From positions 7,811,762 to 7,875,761 of the forward strand of contig NC_049993.1 in assembly GCF_000003815.2 (NCBI RefSeq): a DNA stretch of 64,000 nucleotides, written 5' to 3'. A model generated the notes under the pieces. The model saw only the letters and a program-made list of their open reading frames with translations, was not told where the DNA came from and did not search any database. Both the position numbers and the translations under genes were made by a program. Below are positions 35,401 through 47,400 of this stretch, in pieces. This DNA comes from Branchiostoma floridae. Lineage: Eukaryota > Chordata > Leptocardii > Amphioxiformes > Branchiostomatidae. How positions within the stretch are numbered: the stretch's first letter is position 1; each line of letters begins with the position of its first letter.

Positions 35401-38400
35401 CTATATCGATAGTCCCAAAGTTTTTTTTGGTTTTGTGGCAACTTGGCTAAATATAAGAAAATGTTTCTCCCAAGGAATACGAGATCTTCCAGAAAGCATC
35501 AAGGCTTGTAAGAACCTTACCTATGTGGAGGCAAGTGTCAACCCACTGGGCAAGTAAGTGCTGCAGATGTTTCTTTAGAATCAGGGCTTGAAATACTGGA
35601 TGCATGTGCACCCAGGTGCACCCAAAATTGAAGCTGTGCACCCAAATTTTTTTCAGTGGGTGCACAGGATGCACCCAAATATTTTCATGGGTTTAGTATG
35701 TAGAGATATCAAAGTGTACTAGTATACATAATATTCTTGACATCTAAGTATTAGAAAGATAATAGAATGTCTGTCATGGTACTTGTTTAAGAATTTGATA
35801 CCACTAACTATGTTTTGTTATTAGGTTTTTCTGACATTCTACTTAAATTTAAGTGGTGAACCCAAAAATATTTTGGTGCACCCAATTATTTAAGCTGGGT
35901 GCACCAGTGCACCTGATCCCAAAAATGAATTTCGAGCCCTGAGAATGTTTAGAGGTTTATTAGGTTTCTTTCTTTTGTTATGATACCTAGTCTCAATGCA
36001 TTGTTATTGTGTTTTTCTTGTAACTTGGTATGGCAAGTACTATATACACATCCAGTTTTTGGTGTGTCATTCAGCACCAAGGACAGAGACACCACTCTTG
36101 TTAATAACTAGCCATGCTAAATATGTTGAGGGAATACATTGTCCATATAACATTTAGCCAATATTTCATTTATCTAATATTTCCTACCTTTTCCTACAAT
36201 TTAGTAGCATGACATTCATAATCCCTCTATATACCACCTGGTCTATTGCTTTCTGTAACCCAGGCCAGAAATGTGTAAAGCCTAAAGTTTTCTCCCCACC
36301 ACCTGCCCAGGCTCCCAGATGGTTTCACTCAACTGCTGAACCTGACAGAGCTCTACCTGAACGACACCTTCATGGACTACCTGCCGGGAAACTTCGGCAG
36401 GTAAGAACACATCTACTTTCTTACAAATTTGAAGATTTTCAAAGGAGGATGCACCAAGATCCTTTTTGAATGCTTGAATGTCTGCACTGCTTGCCACATT
36501 GTTTTGCCCCCAATATGCGCCCTTGTGAAAATATCCTGGTGACAATCCTGGTTACCTGTGCTGAGAATGTTGCAATTGTGTTTTTGGTAGTGCTTGATCA
36601 TCTTGGCTCTTAGACACTTCAAGATAAAAATCTAGCAAGTCTCAGATGATGATGATGATGATGGCTGTTTCTTCACTTCTGGAGATCAGTAGGCGCTTGA
36701 AGCCAGCACGTGAGAGTTTAGGAGATGAGCGAGTGCTTAGGTGCATGTCCATCCTACTGATGGTCATTTTGGGAGTCAACTAAGTAATTCCATATTCAGA
36801 GCCCCTGCAAACCACAAGTCTCAGAGATGAAAATGAAAACACAGAGATAAGAAGAAATGTCAAGCCTATCAATACAAACTCCCCAGGGCTAAGTATAACC
36901 TAGGCATAAATTGGGCCCACAGACTCTGTTTTGATGTTGATTGTCCATTTCAGCCAATTTAGAGATGGGTGACAAAAAAATCTAAAAAAGTAACAGCATC
37001 AGAAAGGTTTATATGTTGCACTTTTCCCTCAGATTGACCAGGCTGAAGGTTCTGGAGGTGAGAGAGAACCACATGAAGACACTTCCCAAGTAAGTTACTG
37101 TCACAACTTTGACTAGCCTTAGTGTCACTCGGGCGCCCATAACCTCACCAACAGTTAGTTTGGGGAGAGTGTGGGAGGCCTGGAGGAACTAACTAGGATG
37201 ACACTCAGACAAGGGAACCTGAGTAAACTAACTAGGATGATATTCAGGCTACTTATTGACATGTGTGATTGGATATTTCAGAGTGTTCGCCTTGCATTCG
37301 GTAGGTTTTGAGTTTGATCCCCGGCTGAGTTTTAAAAAATGGTACATGCTGCTTTCTTTGCCTAGCACTCACCACCAATGAGGAAGAGTATGGGAGTAAA
37401 ACACGCTCCACTACCAGCAGACTAGCCCCCTGCTGTAGTGGCTTCCACAGATGTGTGGCCCAAGTGCTAAAGAAATGGAGATATGTGCCACCCTATTAGC
37501 ATCTGTTACAGATGAATGGGCCACTTTAACTTAACTTAAACAGTTATCCAATTTATAGTCTGTATATACTGGGTATATCATCTACAGCTGCAGTAAAATC
37601 AGTTATGTTTTTTTTTTTCAGATCCATCAGTCGACTGATCTTGTTGGAGAGGCTGGACATGGGGAACAATGACTTCTCAGAACTGGTAAGGCAGAAGTTA
37701 CAAAATGTACAATGTGTGTGTTTAGCTATTCATATTTACTAAACTTAAAGCCAGTCATTTTGTCTGTCTTCAGGGCCCATCCCTCCATCCTAGGATTGAA
37801 ATTTCCTTGTTGAGAGGGAAAATAATGCAGCCATCTCCGAAAAATATAAACTGTATGACAAATGGAAATGTATTTTTTAGGCCACACCAATTTAATTTCT
37901 TGGTTCACGGATTCGCTCGCTCCTATTTTTTGGAAAAAAAAATAAAAATAAAAATTACCACTCAGCAAATTTTCACCATAAATGAAACCATTCGCCAGCT
38001 TTCTGGTGTAGCAAACATAAAAACTGACACTACTTTTGTAATTTTCAATGAACAGGTGCTGTTACTGTACAGTAATAGTCTTTTGTACTTTTTTTCAAGC
38101 TGAAAACTTTTTATTCTTTATGTTTTGGATTAGCCCTTACCTTTACCCCAACCATTTTACAATTTTTATTTTTATTTCGCCCTCTCGCTCCATATTTTTT
38201 ATGAAAAAATCCGTGAACCAAGAAATTAAATTGGTGTGGCCTTAGTGAAATATGACAGATTTATCCACTGTGAATAATCAATAACATGGGCCTCCAAATC
38301 ATGGATGGGGCAGAAACACATTAAAGTTGGAGACAGCCTTAGATCATTTTAGATTTTCATTATGACTTTCATGCAGTCTTCCCCACACTTGCAGGGGGCT

Positions 38401-41400
38401 AGTCCACTGACCAGTTGAGGATCTATCGTTTGACCAGTTGAACTGACATGATGAACTTTACTTGTATTGTGTTATGTATAGCCAGAGGTGGTGTGCCACA
38501 TGTCCAGCCTACAAGAACTATGGGTAGACAGCAACGCCATTCACACTTTTCCACAGGTAAGTTTGAATGCCTAAAATGTTTGTTATCAAAACAACTACAT
38601 GTATCAAGTATTTCAGTCACCCAGGAAAAATAGTGGATCAGCTCATCTGAAACATCTGACGGTTAACAAAACTTATCCAGTTACTTCTCCCTTGTTCAAG
38701 TTTTAAAGTTATGTTAAACAATTCATCTCCACATTTTTCTTGCTTTTTGGCAAATAAAGAGTAAGAAAACAGCTTACGTTTAACTCTCTTTAACCAACCT
38801 TAAGGCCATAAGGTACCTGCAGAGACTTAGCTTCCTGGACGCATCCAAAAACCAGTTAGAAGACCTGCCAGAAGAAGTTGAACACCTGACCAAAATGACG
38901 GACCTCCACCTCTCTACCAACCTCCTACAGGACCTTCCAGCTGGTATTGGTGAGTACAACATGGCCTGGTGTTCGATCATCTGACACTGGGCATTTGCAA
39001 TTCCAGGCCTGCACTTGGCCAGGCTGTTTGTGGGGAAAAAATGTTGAAAATACAAACCACGAGAAGTTGTTGTCAGTAGGTAATCTTTTCAACTTTTAAC
39101 TTTTTTCAATCCTGTATTTCTGTGTGCAGGTGCATTAACTCAATTGGTGGTCTTGAAGGTCGACGACAACCAACTCCTGTCCCTACCACACTCTATTGGA
39201 GGGTGAGTTTATTCATTATTGGCAAATATTACTGCACAATGTGTGATCAGTCTAGGAATGGTGAAACATCCCTTGACAGTTCTACTGCTAGATGAAAGTG
39301 TGCTTACTGGCTAATGAGGCCAACTCTATGCAATTTTTTTTATCCAGGCTTGCTTCGCTGCAAGAACTTGATGTGTCTTACAACGATTTAGAGGTAAGGT
39401 TGCTTTTAAACAAGAGGTTTTCTACAAAATTTACTGCAACTAAAATTATCTTAAACAACATGTCTGTGTCTATTGTGGAAAGATACACACATGTATCATA
39501 GGGTCTACAGCACTGTACCAGATCATTTCTCTTGAAGCAGATTTCTAGACTTATAGATACTCCGATACTCAATGTGTCTTTACTGTTTCAAGAAAAGACA
39601 GTTACAATTATACAGGGTCACCACCTCTCACTTTGTTGCAACAGCCAAGTGGGTAGGGTGTTTGCCTTGCTTTCAGTATATGTTGGTTGTGAGTTTGGCC
39701 CCTGGCTAATTCATACCAAAGGCTTTCAAAATGGTACATGTTCTTTTTCTGCTTAGCACTCAGTACTTGGGAAAGAATATGGTACATTTCTTGTTGGACA
39801 AAAATTTTGTATAGACCATTACCAGCTGACTAGCCCCCTGCTGTAGTCATTGAACAAAGCTGTGTGGCTCAGGGCTTTAGAAACAGAGACAGGTATGGCC
39901 TGATGCACCATTTGGTATAATATCGTAGTTTACCCTGTTGTTTACAGCACCTGCCACCAACTATAGGACTGTTGCGGAGATTACGAACTCTGATCGCTGA
40001 CGAGAACTGCCTCATGGAGCTACCAGCAGAGGTAGGGTGTCTTTGTTCACTGCGAGTAAAAGGTGCTCCAAGTAAAATGAATGATTTGAATTTGCATGGA
40101 TGCACAAGGCATCTACAAAAAGCACTTGTGTCTTGCCCAAAATATAATTTATTAACTACTGAAAAGTAGTTTAGATCCAGGTTCTGACCCGGACCTGAAC
40201 TTTATCCTATGGACCTGAGCTTTTAAGTCTTAAGGAATACTTGCAGATAGATGTGCAAAAATTAGGTGTGACAGGTCGTTCAGTATAATATAATCAGCAG
40301 CTGCCACGCGGTGTGCGTGCAAAGCTGGTGTGTTACGCTGAAGGCAGTTATGCTAGCTAGATACAGATAGAAAACTATATCCCAACAATGGATAGTGAGT
40401 GAGTGAGTGATCTGGATCTGAATGTTTTGTACTGGTAACTATCGCTAGAATACCATAAAACTCTTAGATTAAATGTGAACATTTTTTGCCGTTAGCTGGG
40501 CAGCTGTAGCAGTATGACGGTGCTGTCTGTCAGGAGTAACCAGCTGGAGAGACTGCCAGACGAGATCGGCAGGATCCCCAACCTCAAGGTCATTAATGTC
40601 AGTGACAACAGGTAAAACTTCTTTCGTATTCACTTGGGTAGTAAACAGTTAGAGAATAGCAATGTCTGTACTTGTCTCTATCATGATGTCTGTATTGTTC
40701 ATTGTTCTTTGATTGAGTCTATGAAAAATTGAAATTATGATGACTTTTATGGAATTTATGATTAGTATAAATGATGTGACATGTCTCAGAATAGGTAACT
40801 ACTACTAGTATCAGGTACTGCCGAAATTCTTGCGGTGGCTTATTGTTTGTGGTTTTCACAGTGGCCTCTTCACAGCAAACTTAAAACCACCAGGAAAACC
40901 CTTGTCCTGTCTTCTGTCTGCCTACCCCTTGTTTCAAAATTGATGTGAACTTGAAACCATTGCAAAAACTCCATTCTCGCCCTAGGCCCTACCACAAAGT
41001 TAAATCCCTGCAAACTTAAGGCATTTACAGTATTCCTTTTAGCATGTGTTGCTACATGACAGTCCATTCCATACCTCTTGACATTTCTTAAAGTCTGTGA
41101 AAACAACAAAATATACCTGACCCCAGTATCATCCTTGTTGTCCTGTCCAGGCTGGAGTTCCTCCCCTTCAACTTCACCAAGCTGAAGAAGCTGTGGGCCC
41201 TGTGGCTGGCGGAGAACCAGTCCAAACCTCTCATCCCTCTCCAGTCCGAGTACAACGCCAGCGTGCAGGGGAGGGTGCTGACCTGCTACCTGCTACCACA
41301 GCAGCAAGGACAGGAAGATGGTGAGACTGGCAAAGAGTTCAACTTTGAACTTCACAGTGCTCTGTATTATGTTGTCTATTCCTTGAACTTAAGATTTAAA

Positions 41401-44400
41401 TCTGGAAGATTTCGTGGGTAAAAAGAAAGGGTGTAGTTGGATATCTTGACTAAAATAAAATTATATGCCTGGTCAAAATGTGGCATTTAGCACAGCAGCA
41501 AGGATAGATAGGAAGATGGTGAGGGTTGGAACTGGAGTGTATTTTTGGCTATGCCTTTTGCAAGCTACTCTTCCAGTGGTTTGTAAAGCATGTCTGTAAC
41601 TATACATTACGGTAACCATACAACATCAAGACAGCATGGATCCACTATGACACATTATTTAGATGTATGTTTGTTATAAAACTATCCAGTCCAAAACCTT
41701 AATGTATCATGGTACAACTTGTCTTCCTGTACAGAATTCTTCAATTGTGAAATACATCCTGTACAGAAGACTCACTATTCAAACCTTCAGAGTGTTAACT
41801 CTGTTTTTTTCTTTACCTTGGTCTTGTTGTAACATGCAGCTTAAAATATGTAAAATTAACTTTAAAATATGCAATATCCATAGATTTTGGATTGAAAGAG
41901 AATGCAGATGAATCTAAAGTATCCATCGAAAGATTTGCGTTTTGGCCCAGAATATTGATGTAATATCCTTGGCAAAATGTGTCTGCTTCCTTAAGATTTA
42001 AAGCATTGATTATTTTCACTCCGCGTACCGTAGGTACGCTTCGAGTGAAAATATTGTTTTCATACTGTTTCTTCTTTCTTTCTTTCTCCTGTCGCGACCT
42101 TTAAAGTGATTCCTCTCCGTCGTTCCTGGACCAAATGGCCTGAAATTTGGCAGAAGGGTACAGTGGGCCAATACCCAGACCCGTTTTTCTCATTTTTTTG
42201 ATAGATACCTTTACAATGATTTTAGGGATGTTTTAAGGTCATTTTCTGGCCCGGCTGTATATTTATGTCTCCCGTGCCCAGGTGTTACGTCCAGATGACT
42301 TGAAAGTTGGTATGATACTGCGTGAGATACTTATTAAAAGGACCCGGTATTATTTTTGGCCAAACGTCACTTCAAAATCATTTAAAAGCCAATTTGGCGG
42401 GGTATCTACGCATATTTTCACCGAGCTCGCGTTTCGCGCGTGTAACCATATATGGTCACGTTTGCACGTGCGTCCGTTGCACCATATATGGTTATGGACG
42501 TTTCCGCGCGTGACGTAAGCTGTTTACCTGCAGCTGTGCATTGTGGCTAATTGAATTTAGAAGGGAACCAATATGCGCCCGACACTTAGCGGAAGCGATG
42601 ACCTGATTGGTCAGCTCGGGTACAGCCAATGAGGAAGGGGTTTTCAACTTAGCGGCTGGGAGTACATATATGTCGCCGGGAAGAAGTCCGTTAAAAGTAA
42701 GTGAAAAATTGTACTGTTTATCTTAAAATTGGCAACAATACACAAACGCAGTAACAAATTTGGGTAACTTGTCGTCGTTATTGTGTAAATTTTGTTTGAT
42801 TTACCCACGTTTAGAGTGTCTGGATAAGCGATACCGTAGCGTCAGAATGCCGCGGTAAGTGGTGGGAGCGCATGCATGGAATATTGTTGCGCTTTGCAGT
42901 GACTGATGAGACAGTACTAGTATTGTATCAACAAGCTTTATTGACACGACAAAAAGTACAGTCAATTTTGTATGGCCAACTTTAAACTGCAACGAAAAAA
43001 GAAAGAATACAGAGTATATCTTACAATTCTACTAATTAAACATTATGATATGATTCTACTAATTATCGGTGAAAAGTGTACAGTAGTTCTCTTCCATAGT
43101 AACGTTATATGATAGTACAGATTTTCAAGGGCAAATCTACTAGTACAAACGTTACACTATGTTGTGAATTGTCCATTCAGGTTGGTTGTACAAGAATATA
43201 TGTAATGAGGTGTGGCTTTTTTTCTAATCAACAAACAAAAAGGATCTTCCTTTTACTCTGGGTGGCAGTACGTACATGAAATTACACAAAGGAAATACTA
43301 ATTATTGTATTCTATTCTATTTTCTACTGGAGGAAGATGAAACACCAACAGGACTGTTGTGCAGACAGCTGGGGTTGTGCCTTGACCTTGGACCAGGTCA
43401 AAGGTCACCAGCCAAGATGGCTGTCCTCTCAGGACCTCCAGCCCTGGGGATTCCAATCCAACTCAATCTTCAGCGGTGGAGGCTCCTGGAGGGCACCATC
43501 TACGCTAGATAAGTGGTAGATAGGGTTTAGAGTTCTTTTTTGTTCTCATTTATAATTTCTTTTTGCTAGTTAGGAGGAAAAACTTCACTTCAATGTGACA
43601 TTGGCATGGCACCCCCCTCCCACACTGGCGATTCTTATCTTTTGAGTTTGCGAACGTTTTCTTTTGTTTTCATTGCCCTTCTTATCATCAGTATGTCCAG
43701 CAATGATTCTTCAAGTGCCCCTTGTGGGATTTGTGATCTACCAGTTACTTGGTCTGACAGAGGAGTAGAATGTGAGACATGTGGAACCTGGTTCCACGCA
43801 TCCTGCCAGCACATTGGATCCGACACTTACCTGGACATCACCCTTGACACAACATGGCGATGTGTCATTTGCGCCAACGACAACTATAGCAGCACCCTCT
43901 TTGACCTACATGGTGTCGAGCAGGAGTACAGCAGAAATCTTAGTTCCTCCTCCCTCCCAGAAAGTGAATCTGGATTCAAGCCTCTCCACTCCTCTACTCC
44001 CACCCGCAACAGTCAGCTCGGCAGACAGCAAAACCGACCACTGAGGCTGCTAAATGTCAACTTCCAGTCAGCCTCTGGGAAACCTGCAGAGATAGCAAAC
44101 ATGTTGCATAGCACCAAACCAGATGTTGTCTTTGGTACAGAGACCTGGCTCAACCCAGACATCAAGACCACAGAGTTTTTCCCTGACGGCTTCAATGTCT
44201 TCAGAAAAGACCGCATCGACAAGAGCGGCGGCGGAGTCCTCATCGCAGTTAGGGATCACCTGCAATGCACAGAGGTCCCCGAGCTTGATCCTGGCGGTGA
44301 AATTCTGTGGCTGAAGCTACTCACACGCAACCAGCGCCCACTCTACCTTTGTGTGTTCTATCGTCCATCTTCCTCTGACAAAGCAGCCCTTGAGAAGCTT

Positions 44401-47400
44401 GATACAGCACTGCGCAGAGCTTCAGCGATGAAGAACGCCCAACTGATCATCGTCGGTGACTTCAACTTTCCATCATGGAACTGGCAAGCCATGACGCTGA
44501 AACCAAACCCGGCCTACACGGCACTCCACCAGCAGTTTGTCGACCTCCTGTATGATACAGGTTTAGACCAGATAGTACAGGAACCAACGCGCGGAGAAAA
44601 CACACTAGACTTAGTCCTCACAAACTCTCCATCCCTCATCCCCCGTGTTGAAGTCATCCCTGGTATCTCCGACCACAGTATCGTGTACTTCGAGTACAAG
44701 ATCAAGCCAGACGTGCTGAAGAATGCCAGCCGTCCCATCCCTCTCTATGGGCGTGCCAACTGGGAAGCCATGAAGCAAGACATGGAAACACTTCAGCAGG
44801 ACTTCACAAATTCGGAAGACACATCGACAGAAGAACTGTGGCAGAAGTTCAAGTTAGCACTGAAAGGTAGTATGGATAAACACATTCCAACCAAGAAACC
44901 TAGACAAAAGGAATCCCTTCCCTGGTTGACCCCAGACATCCGTCGTCTCATTAGAAAGCGTGACAGGCTCTACAGGAAGATGAAGAAAAGTGGCAACCTG
45001 GACATGCGGAGAGAAGTCAAGAAACTGAGCAGAGAGATCAGGAAGCAGATGCGGCGCTCCTACTGGAGATACACCGAGCACCTGTTCTCTCCCACCAGCT
45101 CAGAAGAAAGCCCCAGATCTAGTCAGAAGAGATTCTGGACCTACGTGAAGCACCAGCGCTCCACCACCACTGGCGTACCTGCCCTAAAGTCTAACGGTAA
45201 GCTCATCACCGACCCTAAACAAAAGGCTGAGTTACTGAACAACCAGTTCTACACTGCGTTCAGCGAAGGTACCGCATACACAGCATCAGAGTTCAAGGAT
45301 CGGTGCTCAATGCCTGACTCCCGTGATGACTTTCCCTCCATGGATGACATCACGATCAGTACCAAAGGCATTGAGAAGCTCCTGGCAAGACTCAACCCCA
45401 CCAAAGCAGCAGGCCCAGATGGCATCACTCCACGCGTGCTGAAAGAGCTGGCCACAGAACTCTCCCCCATACTCACCACCATCTACAAGTCGTCGCTACA
45501 CACAGGCCAGGTACCCAAGGACTGGAAGGAAGCATTGGTGACCCCAGTGTTTAAAAAGGGAGAACACTACAAGGCGTCCAACTACCGCCCCATCTCCCTC
45601 ACCAGCGTTCCTGCCAAAATCCTTGAACACGTCCTTGTCAGTGCCATCATGCATCACCTTGAATCGAACAGCATCCTGTCCACTCAACAACACGGCTTCC
45701 GCAAACACCGCTCCTGCGAGACTCAGCTCCTCGAGTTCGTCGAGGAAGCCTCCTCAGCCATGGAGAGCGGCGTTGCTACTGATGTCATCATCATGGACTT
45801 TCAAAAGGCATTCGACAGAGTGAATCACAGCCTCCTCGTACACAAGTTAGACCACTATGGGATCAGAGGACACACCAACAGCTGGATAGCGAACTTCCTC
45901 AGTGATCGTAAGCAGGCTGTGGTGGTCAACGGTTCCCAGTCAAGCTACGTGGACGTGAGGTCGGGAGTCCCACAGGGCACGGTGCTGGGGCCGTGTCTAT
46001 TCCTCACGTACATTAACGACCTTCCGCAGAGGATCTCCTCCCCCTCCCGACTGTTTGCTGATGACACTGCTGTATACCGGATGATTACTTGCCCTGAAGA
46101 TACATCAAAGTTGCAAGAAGACCTAGACAAGCTAGAAGTCTGGGAGAGCGAGTGGGATATGGCCTTCCACCCAGACAAGTGCAGCCAGCTGCCCTTGACG
46201 CGTGCCAGAAAGCCTCTAAATGCTCACTCCAGTTACCAACTTCACAACCACACCCTTGAAAGAGTTCCCACAGCCAAGTACCTTGGACTTACACTGCAGA
46301 CCGACCTTTCCTGGGGCACACATATTGAGAACACCTACTCAAAGGCAAATAGAATGTTGGGCTTCCTAAGACGCAACTTACGAGTCTGCTCCAGCAAGAC
46401 CAAGGAGCTGGCGTACAAAGCACTGGTCCGTCCAGTTGTGGAGTACGCCAGCTCCGTCTGGGATCCCCACACCAGCCGTGACATTAGCAAGTTAGAAAAG
46501 ATCCAGCGCAGGGCTGCGCGTTTCGTCCAGAACCGACACAGAAACACCTCTAGTGTCTCTGACATGCTAAACCAACTTCAGTGGGCTTCTCTTCAAGATC
46601 GGCGCCGCCACACCAGACTGGCGATGATGTACAAGATTGTCCACAACCTAGCAAGTGTGCGATGCGTAGCCTTAAAGCCCCTGCCCTACAACAACGTGTA
46701 CAGAAGCCGGAGAGGCCATAACCAACAACTCCAACACATTCCCTGCCGTACTAACTACAGACTCAATTCATTCTTCCCGCGGACTATCCGCGAATGGAAC
46801 ACTCTGCCCAAAGACATCATCGAATCCCCGTCCTTGACCACTTTTACCTCAAAGCTGACCCGTACTCCATCTTCTATCTAGCCTAATGAACAGTGGCGAC
46901 CTTTGACCCGACTTGTCAATTATTGCCAATCCCTTGGCAGTTGGACAATATCGGAAGAAGAAAGTGTCAATTTGACAGTGTTGAATTCATTATTGGTCGG
47001 GTGCTCGAACTCAACTAATTCCAAAAAGTCTGGCCTGTCAGAGAACACAATAGTCAACTGGCTACAAAGGTGGCATCAACAGACACCAAGGAGAGGATAG
47101 CAAAGTCACGTACAAGAAGTGTTACTGTGACAGAAACACCAGCTTTATGTATGATTAGGCTATTTGGGACAATATTGTAACTATTAAACTAAGTGACAAT
47201 TAGAGATATTATTATACCAACCATGAGTTCAAACATTGTATTTCATGACAGACATGAATAAGTTTTTATGACTTTTCAGACACCACGTCATGGTATATGC
47301 TGTGTAATTTAGTAATGCACTGTACTACAAACAGTTAATCAGAATAATTAGATAATCATAAACTGATTAGTTTATGTGGAAAATAAATGGGACGTTAAGT

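Larger units (their letters stand above)
32442..41320 (+). other. ERBIN-like exons 1-13: LRR and LAP-specific region
   Basis: Typical repeats are [42 protein letters not shown] and [15 protein letters not shown], the L-x-x-L-x-L-x-x-N-x-L-x-x-LP pattern of LAP proteins. The introns here are 145-2269 bp. Exon 13 ends in the LAP motif region ([15 protein letters not shown]). Confidence 0.9.

Noticed and set aside
36209-36545. Open frames around 36.2-36.5 kb on both strands
   Set aside because: They overlap the authentic 90-bp ERBIN-like exon 4 in wrong frames; only the in-phase LRR reading is supported.
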